Assembly: GCF_013128195.2 (NCBI RefSeq)
Contig: NZ_CP053452.2
Location: forward strand, 3,410,001-3,474,000
Length of the DNA: 64,000 nt
Reading direction: 5' to 3'
Origin: Frigoriglobus tundricola
GTDB lineage: Bacteria > Planctomycetota > Planctomycetia > Gemmatales > Gemmataceae
Shown here one piece after another: positions 34,212-43,759 of this stretch. Made by a program: the position numbers and the translations under genes. A model generated the notes under the pieces. That model did no database searches. It had not been told where the DNA came from and was given only the letters and a program-made list of their open reading frames with translations. Positions within the stretch are counted from its first letter, which is position 1. Every line of letters starts with the position of its first letter.

Positions 34212-37200
34212 ATGTACCGCCTCGCGCTTGTGTCGCTCCTCGCGCTTCCGCCCGCCGCGTCGGCGCAGCCGGTCACGCACCAGGTCAAACTGAACGGTCA
34301 CACCTTCACACTGCCCCAGGGCTTTACAATTGAGGTCGCGGCCGGCGCGGACCTGGCGCCGCGGCCCATCGTCGCCGCGTTCGACGACCAGGGCCGGTTG
34401 TACGTGTGCGACTCCAGCGGCTCCAACGCGCGGGTCACGGAGCAGGTGAAGAACAAGCCGCACCGCATTCTGCGCCTCGAATCGACCAAAGGTGACGGCC
34501 GGTTCGACAAGCAAACGGTGTTCGTGAAGAACGTGATGTTCCCCGAAGGGGCGATGTGGCTCAACGGCTCGCTGTACGTCGGCGCCCCGCCGCACATCTG
34601 GAAGTTTACGGACACCGATGACGACGGCGTTGCGGACAAGGAGGAGGTCTGGTTCGACGGCAAAACGCTCACCGGCTGCGCCAACGACCTCCACGGCCCG
34701 TACCGCGGCCCGGACGGGTGGATCTACTGGTGCAAAGGCGCGTTCGCCAAACAGGAATACACCGTCAACGGCAAGAAGTTCGCCACGCGGGCGGCGCACA
34801 TCTTCCGCGCGCGACCGGACGGCACCGGCGTCGAACCGGTGATGACCGGCGGCATGGACAACCCCGTCGATGTGGTGTTCACGCCCGGCGGCGACATCAT
34901 CTTCGATACCACGTTCTTCCAGCACCCCGGCGGCGGGAAGCGGGACGGCCTCGTCCACGCCGTATACGGCGCCGTCTACGGCAAGGACCACGACCCGGTT
35001 TATGAGCACCCGTGGACGAGCCCGACGCTGATGCCGCCGATGACGCACATGGGGCCGGCGGCCCCGGCCGGATTGCACCGCTACGAAAGCGATCAGTTCG
35101 GCAAGGAGTACGTCAACAACATCTTCTGCTGTCAGTTCAACTTGCGGAAGGTGAGCCGGCACGTCCTCGTGCCGAAGGGTTCGACTTACGAGACGCGGGA
35201 CTCGGACTTCGTCGTTTCGGACAACATCGACTTCCACCCCACCGATGTGATCGAGGACGCGGACGGCTCGCTGCTGATCGTCGACACCGGCGGCTGGTAC
35301 AAGCTCTGCTGCCCGACCTCGCAGCTCGTGAAGCCGGACGTGACCGGTGCCATCTACCGCGTGAAGAAGGCCGGCGCGCACAAGGTGGACGATCCGCGCG
35401 GGCTGAAGGTCGATTGGGTCAAGGCGGACCTCGCCGATCTGGCCGATCGGCTCGACGACCCCCGTCCGGTCGTCCGCACCCGTGCGACCGACGCGATTCT
35501 CGCGCGGGGAGAGGCCGGGATCAAGACGCTCGCGGGGATCATCTTTGTGAGCCACTGGAGCGACAGCGCTTACGTTCGGGCCGTGGCCGCGCTCACGGGG
35601 GTGAACCACCCTCTTGCACGCCAGGCGGCGCGCCAGTGCCTGGGGCCGCTCGTGCAGGGCGACCTCGCGCTCGCCGGCATTCACGCCGCAGGAACGTGGC
35701 GCGACAAAGAAGCGGTCGACGATCTCGTGTCGGTCCTGCGCCGTGAGGGACTGCCGCGCGAGAAGCGTGCCGCGGCCGCCGCCCTTGGACGCATCGGGGA
35801 CGCGAAGGCGGTCCCCGCGCTCCTCGCCGCGCTCGCGGCCGATAGCAACGACCGCACACTCGACCACGCGCTGACCTACGCGCTGATCGAGATCGGCGAC
35901 GCGACGCAAACCGCGCAGGGGTTGAAGTCGCCCGCACCGCGCGTGCGCCGCGCGTGCCTCGCGGCGCTCGAGAACATCCCCGACAGCGGCCTCGGCACGA
36001 GGGCCGTCTTCGCCGAACTCGACGTCAACGATCCGGCCCTGCGCGAGACCGCGTGGTGGATCGCCGGCCGGCACCCGCAGTGGGGCGACCAACTCGCGGG
36101 GTATTTCAAGGAAAAGTTCCAGCACCTCGAGAAGCTGACGCCGGCCGAGCAGGACGAACTCGTGAGCCGGGCGGTGCCGTTTCTCAAAGCGAACGCGGTC
36201 CGGGCGACGGCCGGTGACGCACTCGCCGCCGAGGCGAGTGCTTCCGCCCAGCGCGCGCTGCTCCGCGGCCTCGCGAAAAGCGGCCTGAAGGCGTTCCCGG
36301 CCGAGTGGAAGGCCGGTGTGCGGCGCGCGCTCGGTTCGCGGAGCGACGAGGTCGTCCGGGACGCGATCCTCGTGCTCCGGGCCGCGCCGCCGAACGCCGC
36401 CGACTTCCATGACCTTTCCGAGGGCGCGGCGAAGGACCGCGCGCGACAGACCCTCCCGACGCCAAAGGAACTCGTGTACGCACTGGCCGCAGTCGGGCCG
36501 GTCGGGACGGCGCTCCCGCCCGAGCCGGCCGCGCTCGTCATCGCGGACCTGCACCGGGACCAGCCCGGCGCCGTGCGGTCCGCCGCCGCGGACCGGCTCG
36601 CGCGGGCCGCGCTCGCGAACGAATCGCTCGTGGCACTGACCGCGGCGCTGAAGACCCTGCACCCGCTCGAGTTGCCGAAGCTGATCGGCGTGTTTGCCAA
36701 ATCCACCGATGAAGCGGTCGGTCTGGCCCTCGTCGCGGCGCTGCGGGACCCGGCGGTGCGGCCGGCGGTTCGTGCCGAAGCGGTGAAACCGATATTGGAC
36801 AAGTACCCGCAGGCGGTGAAGGACGGAGCCGAGAAGCTCTACGCCGAACTCGCCGCAGCGCGTAAGGGGGAGACGGCGCGGCTGGAGAAACTGCTCGCGG
36901 ACATGAAGCCGGGCGACGTCCGCCGCGGGCAGCTCGTGTTCAACAGCGCGAAAACGAACTGCATCGCGTGCCACAAGGTCGGGTACGTCGGCGGGTCGGC
37001 GGGTCCGGACCTCACCCGCATCGGCGGCATTCGGACCGAGCGCGACCTGTTGGAATCCGTCCTGTTTCCGAGCGCGAGTTTCGTGCGGAGCTACGAACCG
37101 TACCGGGTAGTTACGAACAACGATCGCGTTCTCAACGGCGTTTTGAAGAAGGACGCACCGGACGAAATCGTGATCGTGGTGGCGGCGGACAAGGAAGAAC

Positions 37201-37328
37201 GCGTCGCCCGCTCCGACATCGAGAGCATCGCTCCGAGTACCGTCTCGCTGATGCCCGCGGGAATGGAGCAGCAACTCACTGCGCAGGACCTGGCGGACCT
37301 GATCGCGTTCCTGAAGGCGTGCAAGTAA
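34212..37328 (+). CDS. Secreted dehydrogenase-like beta-propeller + HEAT repeats + cytochrome c protein (1038 aa)
   Basis: This is a planctomycete-type multidomain protein. The signal peptide (MYRLALVSLLALPPAASA) is followed by a beta-propeller of the membrane-bound-dehydrogenase type (about 30-380; FDDQGRLYVCDSSG, PEGAMWLNGSLYVGAPPHIW). HEAT-like helical repeats come next (about 400-880; GRIGDAKAVPALLAALAADS). The C-terminal domain has the heme motif CIACH with the distal region RIGGIRTERDLLESVLFPSA. The order matches the TIGR02604/TIGR02603 architecture thought to act in extracellular polysaccharide or glycol oxidation. The exact substrate is unknown. No frameshift was found despite its length. 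Confidence 0.88.
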   Translation: MYRLALVSLLALPPAASAQPVTHQVKLNGHTFTLPQGFTIEVAAGADLAPRPIVAAFDDQGRLYVCDSSGSNARVTEQVKNKPHRILRLESTKGDGRFDKQTVFVKNVMFPEGAMWLNGSLYVGAPPHIWKFTDTDDDGVADKEEVWFDGKTLTGCANDLHGPYRGPDGWIYWCKGAFAKQEYTVNGKKFATRAAHIFRARPDGTGVEPVMTGGMDNPVDVVFTPGGDIIFDTTFFQHPGGGKRDGLVHAVYGAVYGKDHDPVYEHPWTSPTLMPPMTHMGPAAPAGLHRYESDQFGKEYVNNIFCCQFNLRKVSRHVLVPKGSTYETRDSDFVVSDNIDFHPTDVIEDADGSLLIVDTGGWYKLCCPTSQLVKPDVTGAIYRVKKAGAHKVDDPRGLKVDWVKADLADLADRLDDPRPVVRTRATDAILARGEAGIKTLAGIIFVSHWSDSAYVRAVAALTGVNHPLARQAARQCLGPLVQGDLALAGIHAAGTWRDKEAVDDLVSVLRREGLPREKRAAAAALGRIGDAKAVPALLAALAADSNDRTLDHALTYALIEIGDATQTAQGLKSPAPRVRRACLAALENIPDSGLGTRAVFAELDVNDPALRETAWWIAGRHPQWGDQLAGYFKEKFQHLEKLTPAEQDELVSRAVPFLKANAVRATAGDALAAEASASAQRALLRGLAKSGLKAFPAEWKAGVRRALGSRSDEVVRDAILVLRAAPPNAADFHDLSEGAAKDRARQTLPTPKELVYALAAVGPVGTALPPEPAALVIADLHRDQPGAVRSAAADRLARAALANESLVALTAALKTLHPLELPKLIGVFAKSTDEAVGLALVAALRDPAVRPAVRAEAVKPILDKYPQAVKDGAEKLYAELAAARKGETARLEKLLADMKPGDVRRGQLVFNSAKTNCIACHKVGYVGGSAGPDLTRIGGIRTERDLLESVLFPSASFVRSYEPYRVVTNNDRVLNGVLKKDAPDEIVIVVAADKEERVARSDIESIAPSTVSLMPAGMEQQLTAQDLADLIAFLKACK

Positions 37329-37670
37329 AACCTGAAGGTGGCAAGACAATTTCGCCGGATGCTTGCCTGGTCAAATAGCTTGTGTTGCGGTGCCGACGCC
37401 CGCCCCACAGCAGTGCGATCGGCCCGTTCGGCCGCACCCGGTTTCACGGACCCGGCCGGGTCCAGCAAGGAACCCGATCCCGAATCACGGATCAGGTGTC
37501 CGCCGGTCGCTGCGTGCAAACCCGTTGCGTCTGGCGCGGCGGCGGTCTGAACGTAAGTTCGCACCACGGTTCGACTTCTCACGGCTTCATCATTTCTTCG
37601 TTTGACAGAATTCAGGATGCCGCTAATTCTAAGAGGGCTGAGACCTCCTCGATTCTTCCGTTGTGGCCCA
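37329..37670. other. Intergenic 342 bases, no gene recognised
   Basis: The stretch is moderately AT-richer near 37560-37640 and may contain the promoter of the PhnD-like gene. No ORF with a credible start or domain was seen. I see no obvious terminator hairpin. Confidence 0.4.
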
Positions 37671-38777
37671 ATGAGTGAGACAGTACCGGCGTGGGGCCGC
37701 TCCGAGTCCGAACAGCAGCCGCAGCGGAAAAGCAGTTGGGCGTACACGCTCGCGGTGGTCGTGCTGCTGGTGGTCGGGGCGACCGGTTACTTCCTGTACG
37801 TGGAGTCCCAGAACCCACCCCCGCCGCCGGTCGATGAACTCGCGGGCCTGAGAGAATACCTCGCGCACCTGTCGGGGCACCAGAAACTGGCCGACGGGTA
37901 CGTCGATACCGATCCGCAGGACCTGGTCGCGGACACGCCGAAAGATCCGGCGAAATGGGTCACGGTAAACGGCGCCCTGATGTTCTCGGTGGTCGCCACC
38001 GATGACCCGGTTCTGGCGGCCGAGCAGTGGCGCCCGCTGATGGCCGCGCTGGGCGCGGCGACGGGCAAGAACGTGAAATACGCCGACGACGTGCGAACGG
38101 TCGAGGACCAGTTGGCCGCGGTGCGGGACGGGCGGTTGCACGTGACGGCGTTCAACACCGGCGCGGTCCCCGGGGCCGTCAACACCGCCGGGTTCGTGCC
38201 GCTGTTCGCGCCGGCCGACGCCCGGGGCCGGTTCGGCTACGAGATGGAGATCCTCGTCCGCGCGGATTCGCCGATCAAGACCCCGGCGGACCTGAAGGGC
38301 AAGACGGTCGGGTTTGTGGCGCTGTCGTCGAACTCGGGCGCCAAGGCGCCCCTTGTGGCCCTCAAGGACGAGTTCCGCCTGCTGCCCGGCCGCGACTACC
38401 GGTACGCGATGACCGGCGACCACGTGCGGTCCGTGAAGGAACTGGTTGCCGGCCGGCACGACGCGGTGTGTGTGGCGAACGACCTGGTGCGCCGGGCCGA
38501 GGCCGCCGGTGAGGTGGACAAGACCCGGTACCGGTCGATCTACACCTCGCGGTCGTTCCCGCCGCTGTGCTTCGGGGTGCCGCACCAACTGGCCCCGGAC
38601 CTCCGGGCGAAGGTGACGGCGGCGTTCGCGGCGTTCAAGTTCGACCCCGCGACGCCTGTGGGTAAACGGTACACGGTTCAGGGGAAGACCGGGTTCGCGC
38701 CGGTCAACTACGAGAAGGACTGGGAATTCGTCCGCAAGATCGACGAGGCCCTCTCGCACTTGCTGGACGCAAAGTAG
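37671..38777 (+). CDS. Membrane-anchored PhnD-like phosphate/phosphonate binding protein
   Basis: ATG 37671 is preferred to 37602 because the longer form has an unlikely N-terminus. A single membrane helix at about 24-43 (YTLAVVVLLVVGATGYFLYV) anchors a periplasmic type 2 binding domain. That domain carries QWRPLMAALGAATGKNVKYA, AFNTGAVPGAVNTAGFVPL and DLKGKTVGFVALSSNSGAKA, which are typical of PhnD/SBP family 12. ABC permease and ATPase genes are not adjacent. This suggests an orphan sensor or binding protein rather than a dedicated transporter component. Confidence 0.8.
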   Translation: MSETVPAWGRSESEQQPQRKSSWAYTLAVVVLLVVGATGYFLYVESQNPPPPPVDELAGLREYLAHLSGHQKLADGYVDTDPQDLVADTPKDPAKWVTVNGALMFSVVATDDPVLAAEQWRPLMAALGAATGKNVKYADDVRTVEDQLAAVRDGRLHVTAFNTGAVPGAVNTAGFVPLFAPADARGRFGYEMEILVRADSPIKTPADLKGKTVGFVALSSNSGAKAPLVALKDEFRLLPGRDYRYAMTGDHVRSVKELVAGRHDAVCVANDLVRRAEAAGEVDKTRYRSIYTSRSFPPLCFGVPHQLAPDLRAKVTAAFAAFKFDPATPVGKRYTVQGKTGFAPVNYEKDWEFVRKIDEALSHLLDAK

Positions 38778-38863
38778 GCGGAGTTCGCAGCCAAGCCGTC
38801 GGGCGCCCGTTGTGGCGCCCGGCCCCCGACGGGGAAACGTGATCGAGCCGATCGGCCGATTCC

Positions 38864-38900
38864 TTCCCGCGGGCCTGTGCCACAGGTCCGCGTGCGGGAA
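38864..38900. promoter_or_regulatory. Strong hairpin in the leader of the DUF1559 gene
   Basis: TTCCCGC (38864-38870) pairs with GCGGGAA (38894-38900), and the inner CCTGTG/CACAGG pair extends it to a 37-base stem-loop. It may be a terminator of the PhnD-like gene or part of the pilin-like mRNA leader. No T tract follows. Confidence 0.4.
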
Positions 38901-38952
38901 CTGACCAGATGCCCGGTTTTGTCACTCTTTCTTTCACCCAAGGGGATTTGCC

Positions 38953-39921
38953 ATGCGCTCCCACCCGCGCTCGCGGTCCGCGTTCACGCTGATCGAACTG
39001 CTGGTCGTCATCGCCATCATCGCCATTCTCATCGGGCTCCTGCTGCCGGCGGTCCAGAAGGTCCGTGAAGCCGCGTCCCGCATGAAGTGCTCCAACAACC
39101 TCAAACAGCTCGGGCTCGCTGCTTTCAGCTACGAAGGCGCGATGAGCAAGTTCCCGCCGGGCGTCAACCTCCCGTACACCACCGCCGTGGCCAGCGGCCA
39201 ATCGGCCGGACCGGTGTTCCCCGGCCAGTACATGAGCCTGTTCGAGGCGCTCCTGCCGTACATCGAACAGCAGAACCTGTACAACCAGTTGAACTTCACG
39301 ACGGGCCAGTACGGCAACGCCCTGGGACAGACCAGCCCGGCTGCGACGATCGTCCAGACGTACCTGTGTCCCTCCGACACGGCTCCGAAGCAAACGACCT
39401 ACACGAACGGCGGCAAGACCTACTACTTCGGCGCCAATACGTACGGCGGTAACCCGGGTGTCGTTGGCTTCTATACCACCTCGATGGACCAGACGGGCAT
39501 CTTCTTTATCAACAGTTCGGTCACGATCACGGGGATCACCGACGGGACGAGTAACACGTTCATGTTCGGCGAGCGCAACCGCCTCGACCCCACCTACGAC
39601 CGCATCTACGGCGGCGGTACGGCCGGCGCGTTCGGCCAGCGCAGCGGCTGGGCGTGGAGCAACAATCTGCCCGGCTTCGACTACCTCTTCGGTGCCGTTC
39701 AGACGATCAACTGGGTGATGCCGACCAACCTGACCAGCGACCCCGGCTACGTGAACGAGGACCAGCGGTTCTCGGTTTACGGTTCCCAGCACACCAACGG
39801 GGCCAACTTCTGCTTCGCGGACGGTTCGGTCCGGTACCTGACCAACAGCGTCCCGGTGCTCATCCTCCAGGAACTCTCCACCCGGGCCAACGGCGAGGTC
39901 ATCGACGCCAGCCAGTACTGA
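38953..39921 (+). CDS. DUF1559 prepilin-type protein
   Basis: This is a planctomycete hallmark family. AGGGGA precedes the ATG. The N-terminus is a type IV pilin/pseudopilin signal with AFTLIELLVVIAIIAILIG. The body contains KCSNNLKQLGLA and the C-terminal HXnDG-type block (HTNGANFCFADGSVRYLTN). Prepilin peptidase would cut before the hydrophobic stretch and place the protein in a pilus or the envelope. The function is unknown. Such genes occur in many copies, commonly followed by a small lipoprotein gene, as here. Confidence 0.92.
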   Translation: MRSHPRSRSAFTLIELLVVIAIIAILIGLLLPAVQKVREAASRMKCSNNLKQLGLAAFSYEGAMSKFPPGVNLPYTTAVASGQSAGPVFPGQYMSLFEALLPYIEQQNLYNQLNFTTGQYGNALGQTSPAATIVQTYLCPSDTAPKQTTYTNGGKTYYFGANTYGGNPGVVGFYTTSMDQTGIFFINSSVTITGITDGTSNTFMFGERNRLDPTYDRIYGGGTAGAFGQRSGWAWSNNLPGFDYLFGAVQTINWVMPTNLTSDPGYVNEDQRFSVYGSQHTNGANFCFADGSVRYLTNSVPVLILQELSTRANGEVIDASQY

Positions 39922-39993
39922 GCGCCGTTCCCCCGCGCACCTGGCGCCGGCCGGGTGCGCTGTCCCTATTTTCCCTCACAGGTCGCACATCAC

Positions 39994-40461
39994 ATGTTAC
40001 GTCTCCGGAGCGCGGTGCGCGGGGTGGCCCGGTTGAGTCTGGGTGTCGTCCTCGTCCTGGGGGGGTGCTCCCACTCAGCGAGTTACACACAGAACGAATC
40101 GGTCGAAGGGACGGTCACCCTGGACGGCGTCCCGGTCGCGAACGCCGTGGTCCAGTTCGTGCCCGACATCGACCCGAAGGTACAGGCCCCGAGTTCGAGC
40201 GGGTACACCGACGAGAAGGGGCACTTCAAGCTGACGTGCGACAACACGAAGCCGGGAGCCGTCGTCGGGAAGCACAACGTGGTCGTGTTACCCGGGCGCA
40301 GCGGCGGCGGGGCGGACGACGAGGAGGCGAAGGCCGCCCCGCGGGCCAAGGTCGCTCCCGTCCCGAACGTTTACTCGCTCGCGTCCACAACCCCGCTGAA
40401 GATCGAAGTCACGGTCGAGAATCACTCCTACGATCTGGCGCTGACAAAGCGGGGGCAATAA
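39994..40461 (+). CDS. Lipoprotein with a carboxypeptidase-regulatory-like domain (155 aa)
   Basis: The ATG at 39994 gives a lipobox, LGVVLVLGGC, lipidated at about residue 25. The remainder is a beta-sandwich of the carboxypeptidase-regulatory-like/transthyretin type: VEGTVTLDGVPVANAVVQF, GYTDEKGHFKLTCDNTKPGA, VGKHNVVVLPG. It follows the DUF1559 gene by 72 bases, the standard planctomycete cassette order, and is probably co-transcribed. A terminator candidate lies right after the stop. Confidence 0.85.
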   Translation: MLRLRSAVRGVARLSLGVVLVLGGCSHSASYTQNESVEGTVTLDGVPVANAVVQFVPDIDPKVQAPSSSGYTDEKGHFKLTCDNTKPGAVVGKHNVVVLPGRSGGGADDEEAKAAPRAKVAPVPNVYSLASTTPLKIEVTVENHSYDLALTKRGQ

Positions 40462-40875
40462 GCACGGGGTCGTGGGTTGTGGGCCGGCGGTCCACAACCC
40501 ATATTTTCAGCAAACTCCCACCCTTCTCGTCAGATCCGGGCCCCCTCCGAAGGTCAACTCGGTTTTCTGCCTCTGAATTTGGACGGCACGAGTTCGGAAG
40601 TTTGCGGCGCCTCGGGCGGTCTGCCGTGGGTAAGTGTTCCCCTTCGGAATCAATCCGATTACAGTCGTTTCACGTTCGCGGTTTGTTGCCCGTGCGCGTA
40701 CGGGTCAGTTCCAAACCAGGCGCTGTGAACCGCAGGAATGCGAAACGAGAGAGTGCGTGTGCCCCACCAGGGGGCATGGCGCGGCCCGTTGCCCACCCAT
40801 TTCGGTAGTCCGTTCCCCGCGCCAGCCGGTAACATAACAGTCGCGAGCAGCGAGACGTCTCGAGGGACGGTATCA
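40462..40875. other. Intergenic 414 bases with a terminator
   Basis: Apart from the terminator at 40474-40507, the interval contains no credible gene. One frame is open on each strand, but no start or domain is visible. Confidence 0.5.
40474..40507 (+). terminator. Intrinsic terminator after the lipoprotein gene
   Basis: Perfect arms GGGTTGTGG (40474-40482) and CCACAACCC (40492-40500) are followed by ATATTTT. The hairpin starts 12 bases after the stop codon. Confidence 0.75.
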
Positions 40876-42172
40876 ATGGCGATCGAGTTCGTGTGCCCCG
40901 CCTGCGGCGGTACGCTTCGGGTCGGTGATGAGACCGCCGGCCGGGTGATCCGGTGCGGCGGGTGCATGACCGCTCTGCGGGTGCCCGCCGCGGACGCCGA
41001 CACCGGTCCGGCCGTGCCGCCGAATCCCTACGACAACGGGCGCCAGTACCCGCCGTCCGACCCGGCCCCGGCGCGCGGGCGGCCGGTGCCCGCCGCGGCG
41101 AACACCGCCTCGCTCCCGGACGCCCCGCCCGCGCGGCCGGTCGCGCCGCCCCGGCGGGCGCCCCGACCCGGACGACGACCGCGCGCGGGAACGCCGGTCC
41201 CGCCGCCGCCCGCCCCCGCCCCCCGCTGGTAGGGGCGTGTTCTTCTGGCTGGTGGTGGTCGGCGCGGTTCTGCTCGTGGGCGTCGTCGGCTGCTGTGGTG
41301 GTCTGTTTCTCATCATGCCGGACACCAAGTGGCAGACGCACGAGTCCAAGGAGGGCGGCTTCAAGGTGGAACTGCCCAGTAAGCCGCACCCGGACGTGGC
41401 GCGCGCGGCCGATTTGCAGTTGGAGAAGGGGACGAAGGCCGAAGGGACGATCCTGCTCAAGCGCGGGGGGGTGCGGTTCGTGGTCATCTACCGCGACATC
41501 GGATCGGCCAAGCAGCGGCGCAAAACGGACGAACAGGAACTCAACGACCGGATCGATCGGCTCCAGCGAGTGTTGGAGGCGGAGCAGATCAGTAGTAACC
41601 CGATCACCGTCAACGGCTTCCCCGGGCGCGAGGTCACCCTCCAGACGCGGAAGTACGGGTGGCACGCGGTGCGGGTCATCGTGGCCGATACGCGGCTGTA
41701 CATCCTCTTCGCCGGCGGCGGCGTGGCGCTCCCCGGCGACCCCATGGTCTACCGGTTCCTCAACTCGTTCGAAATCACCGAGCCGGAACTCCTGCAAGAG
41801 GGCAAACGGCGCGAGCAACAGGCGAAACTCGCGCCCGACGCGCCCAAGCCGGGCGGAGACGAGAAAGCGAACCCCTGGAAAGGGAGGGATGACACCGAGG
41901 TCGCCGATGTGGCGCCCGGCCGTGCGGCCGAGGAGGCTCAGAAGGCCCAGGCCGCGGCGAAAAATCTCCGCGGCGCGGCCGCGGAAGTCGCCGCCTTCGC
42001 CCTCACGCGTGCGGCCGAGGAGGCCCAGGCCGCACGCGACGCGGCCCCTGTCGCGCCGCCGGTTGAAGTGGCGCCGCACCCGCGCCCGGTCGGTGACTCC
42101 TCTTCGCCTTCGGCTGTTGCGCCAGCCGCAGCGGTCGAAGTGGCGCCGCACCCGCGCCCGGTTCGGAATTGA
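40876..42172 (+). pseudogene. Zinc-ribbon membrane protein, one frameshift in a Pro/Gly-coding tract
   Basis: The N-terminal frame (40876-about 41200) begins MAIEFVCPACGGTLRVGDET with the zinc-ribbon pairs CPAC and CGGC, then a Pro/Ala-rich linker. The second frame (from about 41200) continues with a membrane helix (FFWLVVVGAVLLVGVVGCC) and a periplasmic domain. The join lies in a run coding for Arg/Pro, where a one-base indel would restore a single protein of about 430 residues. The C-terminus carries two copies of VEVAPHPRPV. The zinc-ribbon-plus-helix layout is common in planctomycetes. The role is unknown, possibly envelope-associated. The break may be a sequencing error. Confidence 0.6.
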
Positions 42173-42314
42173 TACCGCCTTGTTCGGCCCGTCGGTGCGG
42201 GTACTTCTTATGTAGCCGGTCGGTGCTCCGCGCGCCGTGGGGCTGCGGCCTCACAGCGGCCGGCCACAGTCAGAAATCACGACGATCCCGTATCAGTCCG
42301 GGACGTCCCCTTCC

Positions 42315-43646
42315 TCAGCTCACCAGTTCCGCGATCGGCTCGCCGTCGTCGAGGAGCTGGATCGGGCGGCCGGTGAAGTCGGGCACCTTCTGCTTCCAGT
42401 CGATGCCGAGCGCGTGGTACACCGTGCCCAACACGTTCTGGGCGGTCACCGCCCGCGTCTTCGGGCGCTCGCCGCGGCTGTCCGTCTGGCCCACCACCTG
42501 GCCCGCCCGGACCGCGCCCGCGAACAGTGCGAAACCGGTCTCCGGCCAGTGGTCGCGGCCGTTCTGCGAGATCTTCGGCGTGCGGCCGAACTCGCCCCAC
42601 ACCAGCACGAGCACCTCTTTATCGAGCCCGCGCTCGTGCAGGTCGGTGACGAGCGCGTGGATGCCGCGGTCGAGCAGCGGGAGCATCGTCTTCATGCCGC
42701 TGAAGATCGTGCCGCCGGCGCCGCTCACCACGTTCCCGTGGTGGTCCCACAGGCCGGCGCGGAGCGTCACCACCGGCACCCCGGCCTCGACCAACCGCCG
42801 GGCCAAGAGGAACTGGTGCCCGTCCCACTGCGAGTCCGGCTTGGTGCCGACGTAGACGTACTTCTCGTACCGGTTCTCGCCGTACTTCGCCCGCACCTTG
42901 ACCGGCTCTTTCGTCAGATCGAACGCCTCGCGGGCCTTCGGGGACGTGATGATGTCCAGCGCCCGCGCCGTGTAGGCGTCCATGTCGGCGCCCTCGCGCC
43001 GCGCGTCCGCGGTGCGGCGCATGGTGTCGAACGCTTTGAGCAGATCGCGGCGGTCGTCGAGCTTCGCCGGGGAAACGTCGCGGTGCAGGCTCAGGGTCCG
43101 CACGCCCTCGGTGCCGGCGAGCTGGAGGGGCCGGTGCGTGGCGCCGAGGTACTGGGGGCTCTCGTAGCTCGTGGTGGTGGTGCCGTACTCCAGGCTCACG
43201 TACCCCGGCAGCCTCGGGTCGCCGCCGCGGAACTTGCTCACCACCGCGCCGAACGACGGCCGGTGCTGCGCCTTCGGGAAACCGGTGTACACCTCTTCCA
43301 GCTCGTGCTGCATCGGTTCCACGAACTGCACCGTGCGGACCAGCGCGAGCTTGTCGGCGATCTTCGCCTGGAGCGGCATGTGCTCGCAGACGTCGAAGCC
43401 GGGCAGGTTCGTCCGGATCGGGTTGAACTCGCCGCGGTAGCCGGCCGGGGCGTCCGGCTTCATGTCGTACGTTTCCAGGTGCGACGGGCCGCCGGCGAGA
43501 CAGATCATGATGACCGCCCGCGGGGTCCGGGCCGGTTCCCCCTGTGCGGCGCGCAAGCGCAGCAGGTCCGGCAGCGTCAGGCCCCCGAACCCGAGCGCGC
43601 CGGCCCGGAGGAAGTCGCGGCGTGTGCGGTCCCGGAGTGTGAGCAC
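42315..43646 (-). CDS. DUF1501 domain protein, Tat-exported (443 aa)
   Basis: This is a sulfatase-fold-related planctomycete family. A GTG start with GAGGGA and a Tat signal (RRDFLRAGALGFGGLTL) open the protein. The core has MICLAGGPSHLETYDMKPDA, RTVQFVEPMQHELEE, WDHHGNVVSGAGG and VLVWGEFGRTPKISQNGRDH, the typical motifs of the family. DUF1501 proteins are often encoded next to DUF1553/cytochrome proteins, but no such partner is next to this copy. Function is not established, and an exported hydrolase is likely. Confidence 0.9.
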   Translation of the reverse strand: MLTLRDRTRRDFLRAGALGFGGLTLPDLLRLRAAQGEPARTPRAVIMICLAGGPSHLETYDMKPDAPAGYRGEFNPIRTNLPGFDVCEHMPLQAKIADKLALVRTVQFVEPMQHELEEVYTGFPKAQHRPSFGAVVSKFRGGDPRLPGYVSLEYGTTTTSYESPQYLGATHRPLQLAGTEGVRTLSLHRDVSPAKLDDRRDLLKAFDTMRRTADARREGADMDAYTARALDIITSPKAREAFDLTKEPVKVRAKYGENRYEKYVYVGTKPDSQWDGHQFLLARRLVEAGVPVVTLRAGLWDHHGNVVSGAGGTIFSGMKTMLPLLDRGIHALVTDLHERGLDKEVLVLVWGEFGRTPKISQNGRDHWPETGFALFAGAVRAGQVVGQTDSRGERPKTRAVTAQNVLGTVYHALGIDWKQKVPDFTGRPIQLLDDGEPIAELVS

Positions 43647-43759
43647 GTCGATCCCTCGTCGCGTGGAGAGCGGTTCCGGGCGGGGCGGGCGTAGATGAAA
43701 TTATCGTGCAAAACCCATGTGAGAGTGTAGCACGAACCGCGGTCGGCGCACAGTTCGGG

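Noticed and set aside
34212-37328. Long minus-strand frame opposite the dehydrogenase/HEAT/cytochrome gene
   Set aside because: It is the complement of a clear gene and has repeated low-information composition. The same reasoning excludes the other long opposite-strand frames in GC-rich genes.
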